DNA of 64,000 nucleotides from Rhodococcus sp. P1Y (GTDB taxonomy: Bacteria; Actinomycetota; Actinomycetes; Mycobacteriales; Mycobacteriaceae): contig NZ_CP032762.1 of assembly GCF_003641205.1 (NCBI RefSeq), forward strand, positions 2,418,001 to 2,482,000. Reading direction: 5' to 3'. The notes under the pieces are model-generated. The model was given only the letters and a program-made list of their open reading frames with translations, did no database searches and was not told where the DNA came from. Below, one piece after another: positions 8,563 to 17,105 of the stretch; positions within the stretch are counted from its first letter, which is position 1, and each line of letters starts with the position of its first letter. The position numbers were made by a program, and so were the translations under genes.

Positions 8563-9417
8563 ATGGGCAAACTCGACGGAACAGTCGCACTGATCACCGG
8601 CGGGGCTAAAGGATCAGGGCGCTCTCATGCCATCACCCTTGCCAGAGAGGGCGCAGACATAGCGCTGGTCGACAACTGTGTGGCCGACGTACCGGGACAG
8701 AACTACCCCGGAGGCTCCGAAGAAGAACTCCAGCACACTCGCAAGCTCGTTACCGACGCGGGCCGTCGATGCATCACTATTGTCGCCGATGTCCGCTCCG
8801 CCGACGAGATGGTCGATGCTGCCCAGCGCAGCATCGACGAACTCGGAAAAATCGATCATCTTGTCAGCAGCGCCGGCATCATTCTGCAATTCGGCAAGCT
8901 CGCCGATATCTCACCGGAACAGTGGCGCACGGTCATCGACACCAATCTGACTGGCGTATACAACGTGTGCCGAGCCGTGTTGCCGCACATGGTCGAGAGG
9001 CGCACTGGCAACATCGTCATCACCTCATCGACCGCAGGACGTGCCGCATACCCGAACATCTCCGACTACGGCGCCTCGAAATGGGCCGTCATCGGACTGA
9101 TGAAAACCCTGGCCGTCGAATACGGCGAATACGGCATTCGAGCAAACTGCGTCGCCCCGACCAACATCAACTCAGGCGATCTACCGTCGATGAACAACAA
9201 CCCCGAGGCGTACAAACTCTTCTGCCCGGACATCGAAAACCCCACCCGCGAGCAGATGATCGAACGCATGAAGTTCATGCACACACTCGATGTCCCCGGA
9301 GTCGACTGGCAGGACGTCTCGAACGCGTACCTCTACTTGCTGTCCAACGACGCACGAATGGTCACCGGCGAGGTTTTGCACGTGTCGGCCGGGCTGACAG
9401 CCAACAACATCGCCTGA
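8563..9417 (+). CDS. Mycofactocin-type SDR, carveol-dehydrogenase-like
   Basis: The 284-residue protein starts MGKLDGTVALITGGAKGSGR and has the extra loop LVDNCVADVPGQNYP after the second strand that marks mycofactocin-associated SDRs. The Ser (TSSTAG) and YGASK catalytic residues, near 169, are present. Members of this family hold NAD(H) tightly and rely on mycofactocin as the exchangeable electron carrier; known substrates include carveol and other secondary alcohols. The start at 8563 fits the family N-terminus, although the ribosome-binding site is weak. It pairs with a second mycofactocin-type SDR 114 bp downstream. No mycofactocin maturation genes lie in this window. Confidence 0.87.
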   Translation: MGKLDGTVALITGGAKGSGRSHAITLAREGADIALVDNCVADVPGQNYPGGSEEELQHTRKLVTDAGRRCITIVADVRSADEMVDAAQRSIDELGKIDHLVSSAGIILQFGKLADISPEQWRTVIDTNLTGVYNVCRAVLPHMVERRTGNIVITSSTAGRAAYPNISDYGASKWAVIGLMKTLAVEYGEYGIRANCVAPTNINSGDLPSMNNNPEAYKLFCPDIENPTREQMIERMKFMHTLDVPGVDWQDVSNAYLYLLSNDARMVTGEVLHVSAGLTANNIA

Positions 9418-9531
9418 CCCGGCAAAACGCCAGCTGCCACCGGGGTCGTACGACATCGCACGCGAGACGGGCTATCCCATGACCAGTCGATTCGAATCAG
9501 TCACCGAGACCCATTCACGCAAGGAGAAAAA

Positions 9532-10362
9532 ATGCACGATCTGACAGGTAAGGTCGCATTCGTCACCGGTTCTGCACGGGGACAGGGCCGATCACACGCC
9601 GCATTCCTCGCGGAAGCAGGAGCAGATGTCATCGTGCTCGACATTTGCAATCAAGTCGACACCGTCCCATACCCCACAGCAACGTCTGAGGACCTCGACG
9701 AGACCGTCGCCCTTATCGAGAAACACGACCGCCGTGCCTACCGCATCGAGTGCGACGTTCGTGATCCTGCCGCGATCGCGGAACATCTCGACAAGGCGGT
9801 GGCGGAACTCGGACGCTTGGACATCGCCGTACTCAACGCCGGAGTTTGCGAAATCACCCCGGCGGCAGAAATCACACCCGAGCAGTGGAACACGGTGATC
9901 GGCACCAACTTGTCGGGCGCGTTCTTCTCCGCGCAAGCAGCAATGAAGTACATCCTCGACGGACGCCGAGGCGGCTCGATGGTCTTCGTCGGGTCGGCCA
10001 GCACACTTACGCCCGTCGAATCGATGGTTCACTACATCGCCTCCAAACACGGTGTCGTCGGCGTGGCCAAAGCTCTAGCGAAAGAACTAGCGCGTCATCA
10101 AATCAGAGTGAACGTCATTCATCCGACCAATTGCGACACGCCGATGATTCAAAACTCGATGATCTACGACCTCTTCGCGCCCGACGTCGACCAACCGAAC
10201 CGCGGCAGCGTGGAACCTGTGTTCAAGACACTTGCAGCACTCGACACACCCTGGGTGGATCCGGCCGATATCTCCCGCGCAGTGCTGTACCTCGTCGGGG
10301 AGAGTGGTCGCTACGTGACCGGTACCCAACTGGAGGTAACCGCCGGCTACCCACTTCTGTAG
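9532..10362 (+). CDS. Mycofactocin-type SDR, second copy of the pair
   Basis: This 276-residue SDR begins MHDLTGKVAFVTGSARGQGR behind a clear AAGGAGAA site. It carries the mycofactocin-family loop (LDICNQVDTVPYPTATSEDL), NAG, the Ser in VGSAST and Tyr-Lys in YIASK near residue 168. It is clearly related to, but diverged from, the gene at 8563, so the two probably handle different alcohols or two steps of one route rather than being a recent duplicate. The likely reaction is oxidation of a secondary alcohol to a ketone with a non-exchanging NAD. Confidence 0.87.
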   Translation: MHDLTGKVAFVTGSARGQGRSHAAFLAEAGADVIVLDICNQVDTVPYPTATSEDLDETVALIEKHDRRAYRIECDVRDPAAIAEHLDKAVAELGRLDIAVLNAGVCEITPAAEITPEQWNTVIGTNLSGAFFSAQAAMKYILDGRRGGSMVFVGSASTLTPVESMVHYIASKHGVVGVAKALAKELARHQIRVNVIHPTNCDTPMIQNSMIYDLFAPDVDQPNRGSVEPVFKTLAALDTPWVDPADISRAVLYLVGESGRYVTGTQLEVTAGYPLL

Positions 10363-10465
10363 GCATGAACCGACACCTGATTGATCTCGAAATTTCTGTC
10401 CCGCAGAACATTTGCAAACACCACACCGGCTTGTGTAGCCGCTGCGTCCGAACGAAAGGCAAACT

Positions 10466-10837
10466 GTGTCAGATATCGTCGACGCCGAACTACTGTCCAG
10501 CGAAGGTCCCGTCGCGTTCTACGGTTACGCGCAGGCAAAAGAAGGCGCTCGGCACGTTCTCCTGGAGCGCATGCTCGCTCTCGGAGAACCGAGCCGCGCA
10601 GAGCCAGGAATCCTGGTCTACGAAATACACCACGACACAACACGTCCCGACTGCATCGCGTTCTACGAACTCTATGCGCACGGCGCCGCCATTCGAGAAC
10701 ACCTCGAGCAGCCGTACATGAAGGCATTCTTCGCCGACAGCGATGCCTTGTTGCAAGCGGAGCTGGAGATCACCGCCCTCGAGCTCCTACGCCCGACACA
10801 CGCCGATCATGATCGAGCATCGACGTCAACTACCTAG
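10466..10837 (+). CDS. ABM-fold (antibiotic biosynthesis monooxygenase-like) small protein
   Basis: The 123-residue product, starting at a GTG, shows the dimeric alpha/beta-barrel pattern of the ABM superfamily: an FYGYAQAKEGARH start, EPGILVYEIHHD, IAFYELYAHGAAIREHL and a final PYMKAFF helix. Family members include cofactor-free quinol monooxygenases and many proteins of unknown role. In this cluster it may hydroxylate an aromatic or quinol-like intermediate or act as a scavenger. It lies 19 bp before the transporter gene and so shares its transcript. Fold assignment is fairly safe, reaction is not. Confidence 0.75.
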   Translation: MSDIVDAELLSSEGPVAFYGYAQAKEGARHVLLERMLALGEPSRAEPGILVYEIHHDTTRPDCIAFYELYAHGAAIREHLEQPYMKAFFADSDALLQAELEITALELLRPTHADHDRASTSTT

Positions 10838-10856
10838 CTGATCGATAGGAGATATT

Positions 10857-12197
10857 GTGAATCGCAACCGAATTCAAGTCATGACGGCCATGACGCCATA
10901 CCAAGTTCTGATCGTAGCCGTCTGCTCGTTGGTCAACTTACTCGACGGCTATGACCTGTTCGTCATGGGCTACGCCCTCCCACACATCCCTGACGGGTAT
11001 GCAACATCTGCCGCGAAGGGATACCTGGTCAGTGCAGCCCTCTTCGGTATCGGCGTCGGTGCCTTCTTTCTGGCCCGACTGGCAGACGTTCACGGTCGTC
11101 GACCGATCTTGATCGGTGCACTGGTCCTCAACACCGCCGGACTTCTGGTGTCCTCGATAGCGCCCAACTACTCGGTGTTGATCGCATCTCGGTTCGTAAC
11201 CGGTGTGGCTATCGGTGTCCTCGGCGCCATCTCGATGGTGGTCGCGCAAGAGATGTCACCTCCCTCACGCCGAAGTCTTTCGGTTGGCGTCGTACTCTTC
11301 GGATACCCGCTGGGCACCTTCGTGGCAGGGCTGGCAGGCGCATCGGTGATCGAGGCGGCAGGCGGTTGGAAGGGTCTGTTCTGGCTGGGCTTCGGACTCA
11401 GTGCGCTCGTGACCGTGGTCGTCGTCACCCTGATCCCGGAAACCGTCGAATATCTTCGGGGTACTTCGGACGACACCGCTCAGGAACTGGCCGACGCATT
11501 GTCCGCGAGGGTCAATCTGGAAGAAGGCATTCCGCGCGACAGCGATATCCCGGTCGGCGCGACCGACAGTGGACCGAACACCAAACTGCTCGGGCCCGGA
11601 CTGAAGACCACGACTCTGTTGTTGTGGTTCGGCTACGGCTTCTGCACGGCCGCATTTTATTTCATCGGCTCGTGGACGCCTCAAATCATCAAGAACGAAA
11701 CCGGCGACGCCGCAAGCGGGGCCCTGGTAGGAATTATGCTGTCGGTCGGAACAATGATCGGCGCAATTCTGTACGGGATAGTCGGCCTTCGACGGCCGTC
11801 TGCTCAAATCTCGTGGGTATCGATGGTGCTCGGATCCGCGGCCCTGATTGCGTTCGCACTGACCCTTCAAGGGGCCATCGCGTTGGCCATGGCCTTACTG
11901 CTCGGGCTGTTCGTATTTGTTTCTCTCACCGCCTTCACCGCGATCGCTACCACTGTCTATCCGATCCAGGTTCGGGCCAAAGGATTCGGAACGATGCTCG
12001 GTGTCGCACGTGTGGGCTCGATCGTGTCGCCGATTCTCGGTGGATACGCGATCGGCTTCATGTCGCCCAAAGACCTGTACATCGCCGTCCTCGTCCCTCT
12101 CGCCATCGCGGGCGTCTGTTCGTACGGACTACTCCGGGCAACCCGGTCGAAGTCCGCACCCAGCGTCGAGCCGTCGCGGCATACTGAAATTGCGTGA
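10857..12197 (+). CDS. MFS transporter, aromatic acid:H+ symporter type
   Basis: The 446-residue protein has about 12 hydrophobic segments and the LLDGYDLFVMGYALP motif in the first helix that is typical of the aromatic-acid:H+ symporter (AAHS) family, in which the Asp residues are essential for uptake. The second cytoplasmic loop carries the MFS signature-like RLADVHGRRP. The start is the GTG at 10857 behind ATAGGAG. It probably imports the acid that the CoA ligase at 5914 activates, and so argues for an aromatic or alicyclic carboxylate as cluster substrate. Confidence 0.87.
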   Translation: MNRNRIQVMTAMTPYQVLIVAVCSLVNLLDGYDLFVMGYALPHIPDGYATSAAKGYLVSAALFGIGVGAFFLARLADVHGRRPILIGALVLNTAGLLVSSIAPNYSVLIASRFVTGVAIGVLGAISMVVAQEMSPPSRRSLSVGVVLFGYPLGTFVAGLAGASVIEAAGGWKGLFWLGFGLSALVTVVVVTLIPETVEYLRGTSDDTAQELADALSARVNLEEGIPRDSDIPVGATDSGPNTKLLGPGLKTTTLLLWFGYGFCTAAFYFIGSWTPQIIKNETGDAASGALVGIMLSVGTMIGAILYGIVGLRRPSAQISWVSMVLGSAALIAFALTLQGAIALAMALLLGLFVFVSLTAFTAIATTVYPIQVRAKGFGTMLGVARVGSIVSPILGGYAIGFMSPKDLYIAVLVPLAIAGVCSYGLLRATRSKSAPSVEPSRHTEIA

Positions 12198-12269
12198 GGC
12201 ACCAGTGACCGGCCACCACGCGCGATTCGAGGCGGAGCCCAACTCGATCTGGCGACCTGAGACATCCGT

Positions 12270-12782
12270 ATGACACACCTCCATTCCCACCACGACGACC
12301 ACAAATTTGTCGAGGACCTTGCGGCGAAGTCCGACTACGATCTCGGCGACTATCTTGTTTCCGCTACGGAGATCACCGACTTTGCTTCTCACTGGGATCC
12401 GCTTGATATCCACACCGACGGCGCCCTCGCGAGCAGCAGTCACTTCGGATCGATCATCGCAAGTGGCGTGCACACACTCGCGGTCTTCCAGAGGCTGGCT
12501 GTGAGTGCTGTTTTCGCACGCTGGCACATCGTGGCCGGTCGAGCCCTGCGCGACGTGCAATTCCTCGCACCCGTTCGGGCTGGAACCCACCTCCGTGGGT
12601 CGATGACCATCACGAAGGTAGGCAATGACCACCCTCGATGGGGAAGAGTCACGCTCGACGGAGTACTCGGGACCGAACACGGACGACCCGTATTGACCCT
12701 CGAAATGGATGTCTACGTCCGTCGCCGCCCACACGGACTCAGCAAGACCCACCCGCAAACATTCGACGGACGAACACCGTAA
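12270..12782 (+). CDS. MaoC-like hot-dog acyl dehydratase
   Basis: The 170-residue product contains the hydratase-2 active-site pattern FASHWDPLDIHTD, in which Asp and His are the usual catalytic pair (about 43-50), followed by FGSIIASGVHTLA. This is the MaoC / (R)-specific enoyl-CoA hydratase layout. It would hydrate or dehydrate a CoA-bound unsaturated acid. The N-terminus is His-rich (MTHLHSHHDDH), which is unusual but lies outside the fold. It sits between the transporter and the last SDR, both 36-72 bp away. Confidence 0.82.
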   Translation: MTHLHSHHDDHKFVEDLAAKSDYDLGDYLVSATEITDFASHWDPLDIHTDGALASSSHFGSIIASGVHTLAVFQRLAVSAVFARWHIVAGRALRDVQFLAPVRAGTHLRGSMTITKVGNDHPRWGRVTLDGVLGTEHGRPVLTLEMDVYVRRRPHGLSKTHPQTFDGRTP

Positions 12783-12818
12783 CCCCCGAACTCGACTTCG
12801 ATGAATGAAAGGACCACG

Positions 12819-13736
12819 ATGACTGGTCGATTGCAAGGCAAGGTTGCAGTAATCACAGGCACCGGCCGCGGAATGGCGCGCCAGGTCGCGTTACGTTTTG
12901 CAGCGGAGGGCGCGTCGATCGTTGGATGCGATATCGATGCCGACGCTGCGCAGGAAACACTCGAGATCGTGCGCGCAGCGGGCGGTCGAATGGAATCACT
13001 GCACTCGATCGACCTCACCAACGAAGACGACGCACACGCACTAGCCGAATTTGCCACCGACACATTCGGCGGCATCGACATTCTGCACAACAGCGCAATG
13101 CAACTGAGACTGGGGTCAGTCGAAGACTCGAGCCTCGCCGACTGGCAATTCACCCTCGATCACACCCTGACGGTGCCCTTCTTGGTCACCAAGCACACGA
13201 TCCCGCATCTACGTGCACGTGGTGGTGGAAGCATCATTTTCATGGGTTCGATAGCAGGAGCGAACATCGGAACCGGCTATCCGGCCAACCTCCCTATCAT
13301 CCAGGCCTATTCGGTAGCCAAGGCCGGTGTCATCCGTCTTGCCAGCTGCCTCACCAACGAACTGGCGAACGCCAATATTCGAGTCAACACCATTTCTCCC
13401 GGTTGTGTGGCAACCCCGAACGGCCTGCTGTTCTACGGCACACACGGTACGGAACAACGCCGAGTCACACTGACGCCGAACCTGATTCCGCGACTCGGAG
13501 AACCTGAAGATGTCGCTAGCGCTGCGGTGTACCTAGCCTCGGATGAGGCCTCATGGGTCACAGGGTTGAACCTAGGCATCGACGGAGGTGCGTATACCTC
13601 AGGCGGCGCCGGCCGGGCCAGACCCGAAGACGTTGCTGCCTATGCCCCCGGCATGGCCGAGATGTCCACGGTCGACCACTGGCCCACGATGGGCCGAAGG
13701 GCAAGCGCCACTCTCCCCTCGCCGACATCCACGTGA
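12819..13736 (+). CDS. Short-chain dehydrogenase/reductase with C-terminal extension
   Basis: The 305-residue SDR starts at the ATG at 12819 (MTGRLQGKVAVITG), preceded by GAAAGGA; an earlier in-frame ATG at 12801 lacks a site. It has TGTGRGMA, the Ser in FMGSIAG and YSVAK near residue 164. The usual NNAG is HNSAM. After the normal SDR end (GIDGGAYT) come about 45 extra residues rich in Ala, Pro and Gly. It is the last intact gene of the cluster; the sequence right after it is repeat-laden and gene-poor. Confidence 0.85.
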   Translation: MTGRLQGKVAVITGTGRGMARQVALRFAAEGASIVGCDIDADAAQETLEIVRAAGGRMESLHSIDLTNEDDAHALAEFATDTFGGIDILHNSAMQLRLGSVEDSSLADWQFTLDHTLTVPFLVTKHTIPHLRARGGGSIIFMGSIAGANIGTGYPANLPIIQAYSVAKAGVIRLASCLTNELANANIRVNTISPGCVATPNGLLFYGTHGTEQRRVTLTPNLIPRLGEPEDVASAAVYLASDEASWVTGLNLGIDGGAYTSGGAGRARPEDVAAYAPGMAEMSTVDHWPTMGRRASATLPSPTST

Positions 13737-14111
13737 TCTCGCATGGCACGTGCCGATGAAGCGGTAGCCAGACTGCTTACGTATCGGCCCGCCGCGGCGG
13801 TAACGGCATGCGTCAACCATTCCTTGACGGTGCGGTAACTGCCGTTTCCGCGCGATGTCGTCGGCGGGGTCGTGTCTGTTGATGGCAACTCGGCAATTGT
13901 TCGCTTCCGTCAGCATCATCGCCGATGGCTAACGCCTCGCCCGGAGGAGCACGTCCAACAATCCGTTGGACCAATGCGGTGGGGTTCGCCGTTGCACTTT
14001 TCGACTGAATTAGGGGCGATATGGGTTCGCGACGAATAAGTCTCCTTGTCACGAGTCCGCACAGAGCGTCGGTGCGCCAGGACGGTCTCCGTCCACCCAA
14101 TACCGTGGCTG

Positions 14112-14143
14112 TCCGACACCGATCAGGACTGTCCGGTGTCGGA
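14112..14143. repeat. Perfect inverted repeat inside repeat copy A
   Basis: TCCGACACCG (14112-14121) and CGGTGTCGGA (14134-14143) are perfect 10-bp inverted arms with a 12-bp loop. The same hairpin is conserved in copy B although surrounding bases have changed, which suggests that it mattered. Confidence 0.8.
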
Positions 14144-14279
14144 GGATCGGCGGCAGTTCGGTGTCACGAGAGTGTCACAAGTCGGTACGTTCGGGCATGG
14201 ACTCGTTCGGACGGTGATGAACGAAAACTGTTGCAAACAAACGAATATCGAGTCCAGTAGAGTTCACGTAGATCCATTT

Positions 14280-14331
14280 CTAGGGACTTAAAATCCGCAC
14301 AGTGTCGGTTCGAGTCCGACTGGGGGCACCA
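14280..14331 (+). other. tRNA 3'-half-like sequence, copy A (candidate attachment-site scar)
   Basis: The sequence has an anticodon-like loop CTTAAAA flanked by GGA/TCC, a T-arm with 5-bp stem GTCGG/CCGAC and loop TTCGAGT, then TGGGGGC-A-CCA. That is the layout of the 3' half of a tRNA whose anticodon would be UAA (Leu). No matching 5' half (GCCCCCA acceptor, D-arm) lies upstream, so this is not a functional tRNA. Such 3' ends are typical integration sites of actinomycete elements. Confidence 0.7.
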
Positions 14332-14758
14332 CGGTCCATGTGGATCCATTCTCGATTGCGGCACAGCATATTTCGATGAGCGTCGGTGTTTTGGGTGGAC
14401 GCTAGCGGATGTGTATGGACCTCGTGGAGCAGCGGATTCTGTTCGTTGTCACAGAAATCGTGCGTTCGGCCGAGTCTGTGCTGCTCAGTGCGCTTTCGTA
14501 TGAGTAGGCAACGCCACGAGTGTCATGGCTCGGTGTCACCCAATGTCATAAGTCATCACGAACTGGACGCGTGCGGCACGAGTCCATCCGTCCATGTAAC
14601 TGGCTTTGCCGGTAACTCGATCCGTCGCGGCCATGTCATCCGTAAGTGTCATTCGAGTAGATGAAGGGGCCGCCGGACGACGTCGAAGGGCACCGGATTT
14701 GTCTGGATGGGTCGTTACAGTGCAGGTACTCGCGACGATCAAAACGGAGGTGGCATGG

Positions 14759-15355
14759 GTGGCGAAGCGTCGAGGTTTTTTCGCGGAGATGCAGCACCAG
14801 AACCGGCTACGCGAACAACGTGACCGCCAGCAAGCACGGGCCCACGCGCAGGCGACTGCTCGCGCGGTGCGGTTGTCGGAGAAGGCTCGGCGCGATTGGG
14901 AGCGCGCTGCGCCTCTGCTGACCGCGCGGCGAATAAAGCTTCGGCAGCGGCGGTGAAAGAACGCGCCCGCTTGCACCGTGGAGGCTCAACTCGCTGAGGT
15001 CGAGGTGCGCAACGCCGCCTTGGCGGAAAGTACGAGGCGATCGATGGCATTCTGGCGGCCACACGGGACGTGGGCGATTACGTCGACCTGGACGCTTTGC
15101 GGCAGAGGATCGAGCATCCGCCGTTCGATCGACCGGATCTGACTACTCCGACAACCCCGCCTCTACCTCTACCGCTCCCGCCGGGGCCGGTCTACGTCGA
15201 ACCAACGGCACCCGAGGGTCTCGGCTCTCTACTGGGGGGACGAAAGCGCCATGTCGCAGCTGTGGAGCAAGCGCAGGCGATGTACTAACAGCAGCGGCAG
15301 GGATGGGAACAGGCTGTCGCTCAACGCAATCACGCCCAAGAGGCCAGTAATCGTG
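14759..15355 (+). pseudogene. Broken restriction-endonuclease-like gene, 5' part
   Basis: A GTG at 14759, 8 bp after GGAGG, opens a frame reading VAKRRGFFAEMQHQNRLREQ and then an Ala/Arg/Gln-rich helix. This resembles the coiled N-terminus of actinomycete Mrr-type restriction proteins. The frame ends at 14956. The expected continuation appears in shifted frames: EAQLAEVEVRNAALAE around 14980-15030, then GDYVDLDALRQRIEHPPFDR to about 15285. A stop (TAA, 15289-15291) follows and the same frame continues with QQRQGWEQAVAQRNHAQEAS. Two frameshifts, a nonsense codon and loss of the whole catalytic part make it a dead fragment. It ends exactly at the VOC gene. Confidence 0.65.
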
Positions 15356-15802
15356 TCACTGCGGTGGCTCCATGAATTCGATCGTCTCTCCGTGTGGACC
15401 CACCGCGTACATCACGCGGGTGCCCACCTTTGCCCCGCCGGCAATACGTTGAGGAGTTCCCTGCGCCGTCCACCCGAAGTCCGCGATTCGCGTCAGGACC
15501 GCGTCGATGTTGTCGACCTCGAAGGCAAGATGCGCGAAACCAGGATCGTGGGGTCGAGAGTATCCCTGCTCTTCCTGGACGTTGCGATATTCCAGCAGTT
15601 CGATCGTCTGACCCGCGACGGATACCACCGCCATCCGGACTGCAGCCCCGTGCGCTCCGGTGACCTCTCCCAGAAACTGTCCACCCATCTCACCGGTGCG
15701 TTCGAGGACCGCGCCGAGACCATCGATCCAGAACCGAAGGGCGTCATCGAGGGAACCGACGGCGAAGCCGACGTGGTCGGAGTGAAGGATTCTGAACGAC
15801 AT
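15356..15802 (-). CDS. VOC (glyoxalase/epimerase-fold) family protein
   Basis: The 148-residue protein begins MSFRILHSDHVGFAVGSLDD and has two beta-alpha-beta-beta-beta modules: His in SDHVGFAV, Glu in QTIELLEY, His in FAHLAFEV and Glu in ETIEFMEPP. These four fit the metal ligands of the vicinal-oxygen-chelate fold. Closest in look are methylmalonyl-CoA epimerase and glyoxalase-like enzymes. It lies between repeat copies A and B, pointing against the surrounding remnants. The gene appears intact; its substrate is unknown. Confidence 0.8.
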   Translation of the reverse strand: MSFRILHSDHVGFAVGSLDDALRFWIDGLGAVLERTGEMGGQFLGEVTGAHGAAVRMAVVSVAGQTIELLEYRNVQEEQGYSRPHDPGFAHLAFEVDNIDAVLTRIADFGWTAQGTPQRIAGGAKVGTRVMYAVGPHGETIEFMEPPQ

Positions 15803-16180
15803 GCCAGGAGCCTACGCCTGGCATGTTCACGAATTGCGCTTCTGTTCGGCTCTGATCAGTCCGCCGCCTGCGGTGTCCACCGAATCGAGCTCCGCTGCGC
15901 TCCGCACTCGTTTTCGCGCGATGTGGTCGGCGGCATCGTGTCTGCTGTTGGCAACTCGGCGATAGTTCGCCTCTGTCAGCATCATCGCCGGATGGCTAAC
16001 GCCTCGCCTGGAGCAGCATTTGTCCAACAAGCCGTTGGACCAATGCAGTGGGGTTCGCCGTTGCACTTTTCGACTGACTCGAGGGTGATGTTGGTTCGCG
16101 ACGAATAAGTCTCGTTGTCACGAGTCCGCACGGAGCGTCGGTGCGCCAGGACACTCTCCGTCCGCCCGATACCGTGGCTG

Positions 16181-16212
16181 TCCGACACCGATCAGGACTG
16201 TCCGGTGTCGGA
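16181..16212. repeat. Perfect inverted repeat inside repeat copy B
   Basis: TCCGACACCG (16181-16190) pairs with CGGTGTCGGA (16203-16212), identical to the hairpin in copy A including the 12-bp loop. Confidence 0.8.
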
Positions 16213-16348
16213 GAATCGGCGGCAGTTTGGTGTCACGAGAGTGTCACAAGTCGGTACGATCGGGCATGGACTGGCCCGGACGATGATGCACGAAAAGCGT
16301 TGCGAATAAATAGACCGGGAGTCCAGCTTCGTTCAGGTGAATCCACTT

Positions 16349-16398
16349 CTAGGGACTTAAACTCCGCACAGTGTCGGTTCGAGTCCGACTGGGGGCAC
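16349..16398 (+). other. tRNA 3'-half-like sequence, copy B
   Basis: It is nearly identical to the copy at 14280: the loop reads CTTAAAC, the T-arm GTCGG-TTCGAGT-CCGAC is unchanged, and it ends TGGGGGCAC followed by GT instead of CA. No 5' tRNA half precedes it. Confidence 0.7.
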
Positions 16399-16601
16399 GT
16401 AAGTCCATATGGATTCATTACCGACTGCAACACTGCGGGTTTCGGCGGTTGTCGATGTGCTGGACGAACGCGCATGGACCTTGTTGAGCAGCGGATTCGA
16501 CTCTGTGTCACGGAAATGGCGTGTTCAGATTCAAAGGGTTGGTGGAGACGCGTCTGTGGAAGCACTTTCGGCCGGAATGTTCGGTTCAGTGTCACCGAAT
16601 G

Positions 16602-17105
16602 CCACAAGCTACTTGAACACTGGGCGATGAGATTTAGCTGGCGGTGTCGAGCGGCAGACCAGGGCCAGCGAAAATACTCCAAGGTGGCACGTCACTGCGG
16701 AGGCTAACCGCGCAATAAAGTCGCAAAGTCGACGGGTGTTCGGTGCCAGGAGAGTGTCGCAAGTTCGAGGGTCGATTTCACGCTCGAACAGTGGGCGACG
16801 AAGCAGAACTGGGCCATCCTGGCTTCCCGGCCGACCACGCGCACCTCGCCTGGCGGGCGTTTGGAGCGGGCCGCCCGCGCACACGATTTCGACGGCCGGT
16901 AGGGCCGGCTCTCATGACCGTGCCACCGATCGTGCAGTTGTTGAACACTGCCACCGATCTGGAGCGTGGCCAGCAGGAACGCCGGGGTCTCGGCAATGAA
17001 GCGCCGCGCGCTCGACGACGTCCGCAACCGCCTCGACTGTCGGTTCCCGCGCGTCACTGCCGCTAGCGGTGCCCGGTAGGACCCTTCGACGGTGCGGTAG
17101 ATACT
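16602..17105. other. Gene-free stretch after repeat copy B
   Basis: Open frames exist on both strands here but none shows a recognisable domain, a ribosome-binding site or convincing codon use. The + frame containing VPPIVQLLNTATDLERGQQE (about 16919-16980) looks locally protein-like and may be decayed coding sequence. Confidence 0.4.

Larger units (their letters stand above)
13845..14545 (+). repeat. Long direct repeat, copy A (about 700 bp)
   Basis: This block aligns with 15911-16601 at an offset of 2066-2069 bp over most of its length, with scattered substitutions and small indels; the last 150 bp are more diverged. Shared landmarks are CGCGCGATG at the left end, GTTCGCCGTTGCACTTTTCG, the hairpin, the doubled TGTCAC and the tRNA-like 3' half. 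The copies have clearly drifted apart, so the duplication is not recent. Confidence 0.85.
13737..14758. other. Gene-free stretch carrying repeat copy A
   Basis: No supportable gene is seen in this 1-kb stretch. It contains a palindrome GGCACGTGCC near 13746, the first copy of the long direct repeat, a perfect hairpin (14112-14143), a tRNA-like 3' half (14280-14331) and five TGTCAC motifs. It appears to be remnant mobile-element sequence. Confidence 0.6.
15911..16601 (+). repeat. Long direct repeat, copy B (about 690 bp)
   Basis: This is the partner of 13845-14545, in the same orientation, with the same order of landmarks. It starts right after the beginning of the VOC gene. The region 15803-17105 around it contains no gene that could be supported. 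Confidence 0.85.

Noticed and set aside
14280..14331. Functional tRNA-Leu gene
   Set aside because: Only the 3' half is present; acceptor 5' strand and D-arm are missing in all three copies.
16743..17066. 107-codon + frame after repeat copy B
   Set aside because: Part of it looks protein-like (VPPIVQLLNTATDLERG), but there is no recognisable domain, start signal or neighbour to support it.
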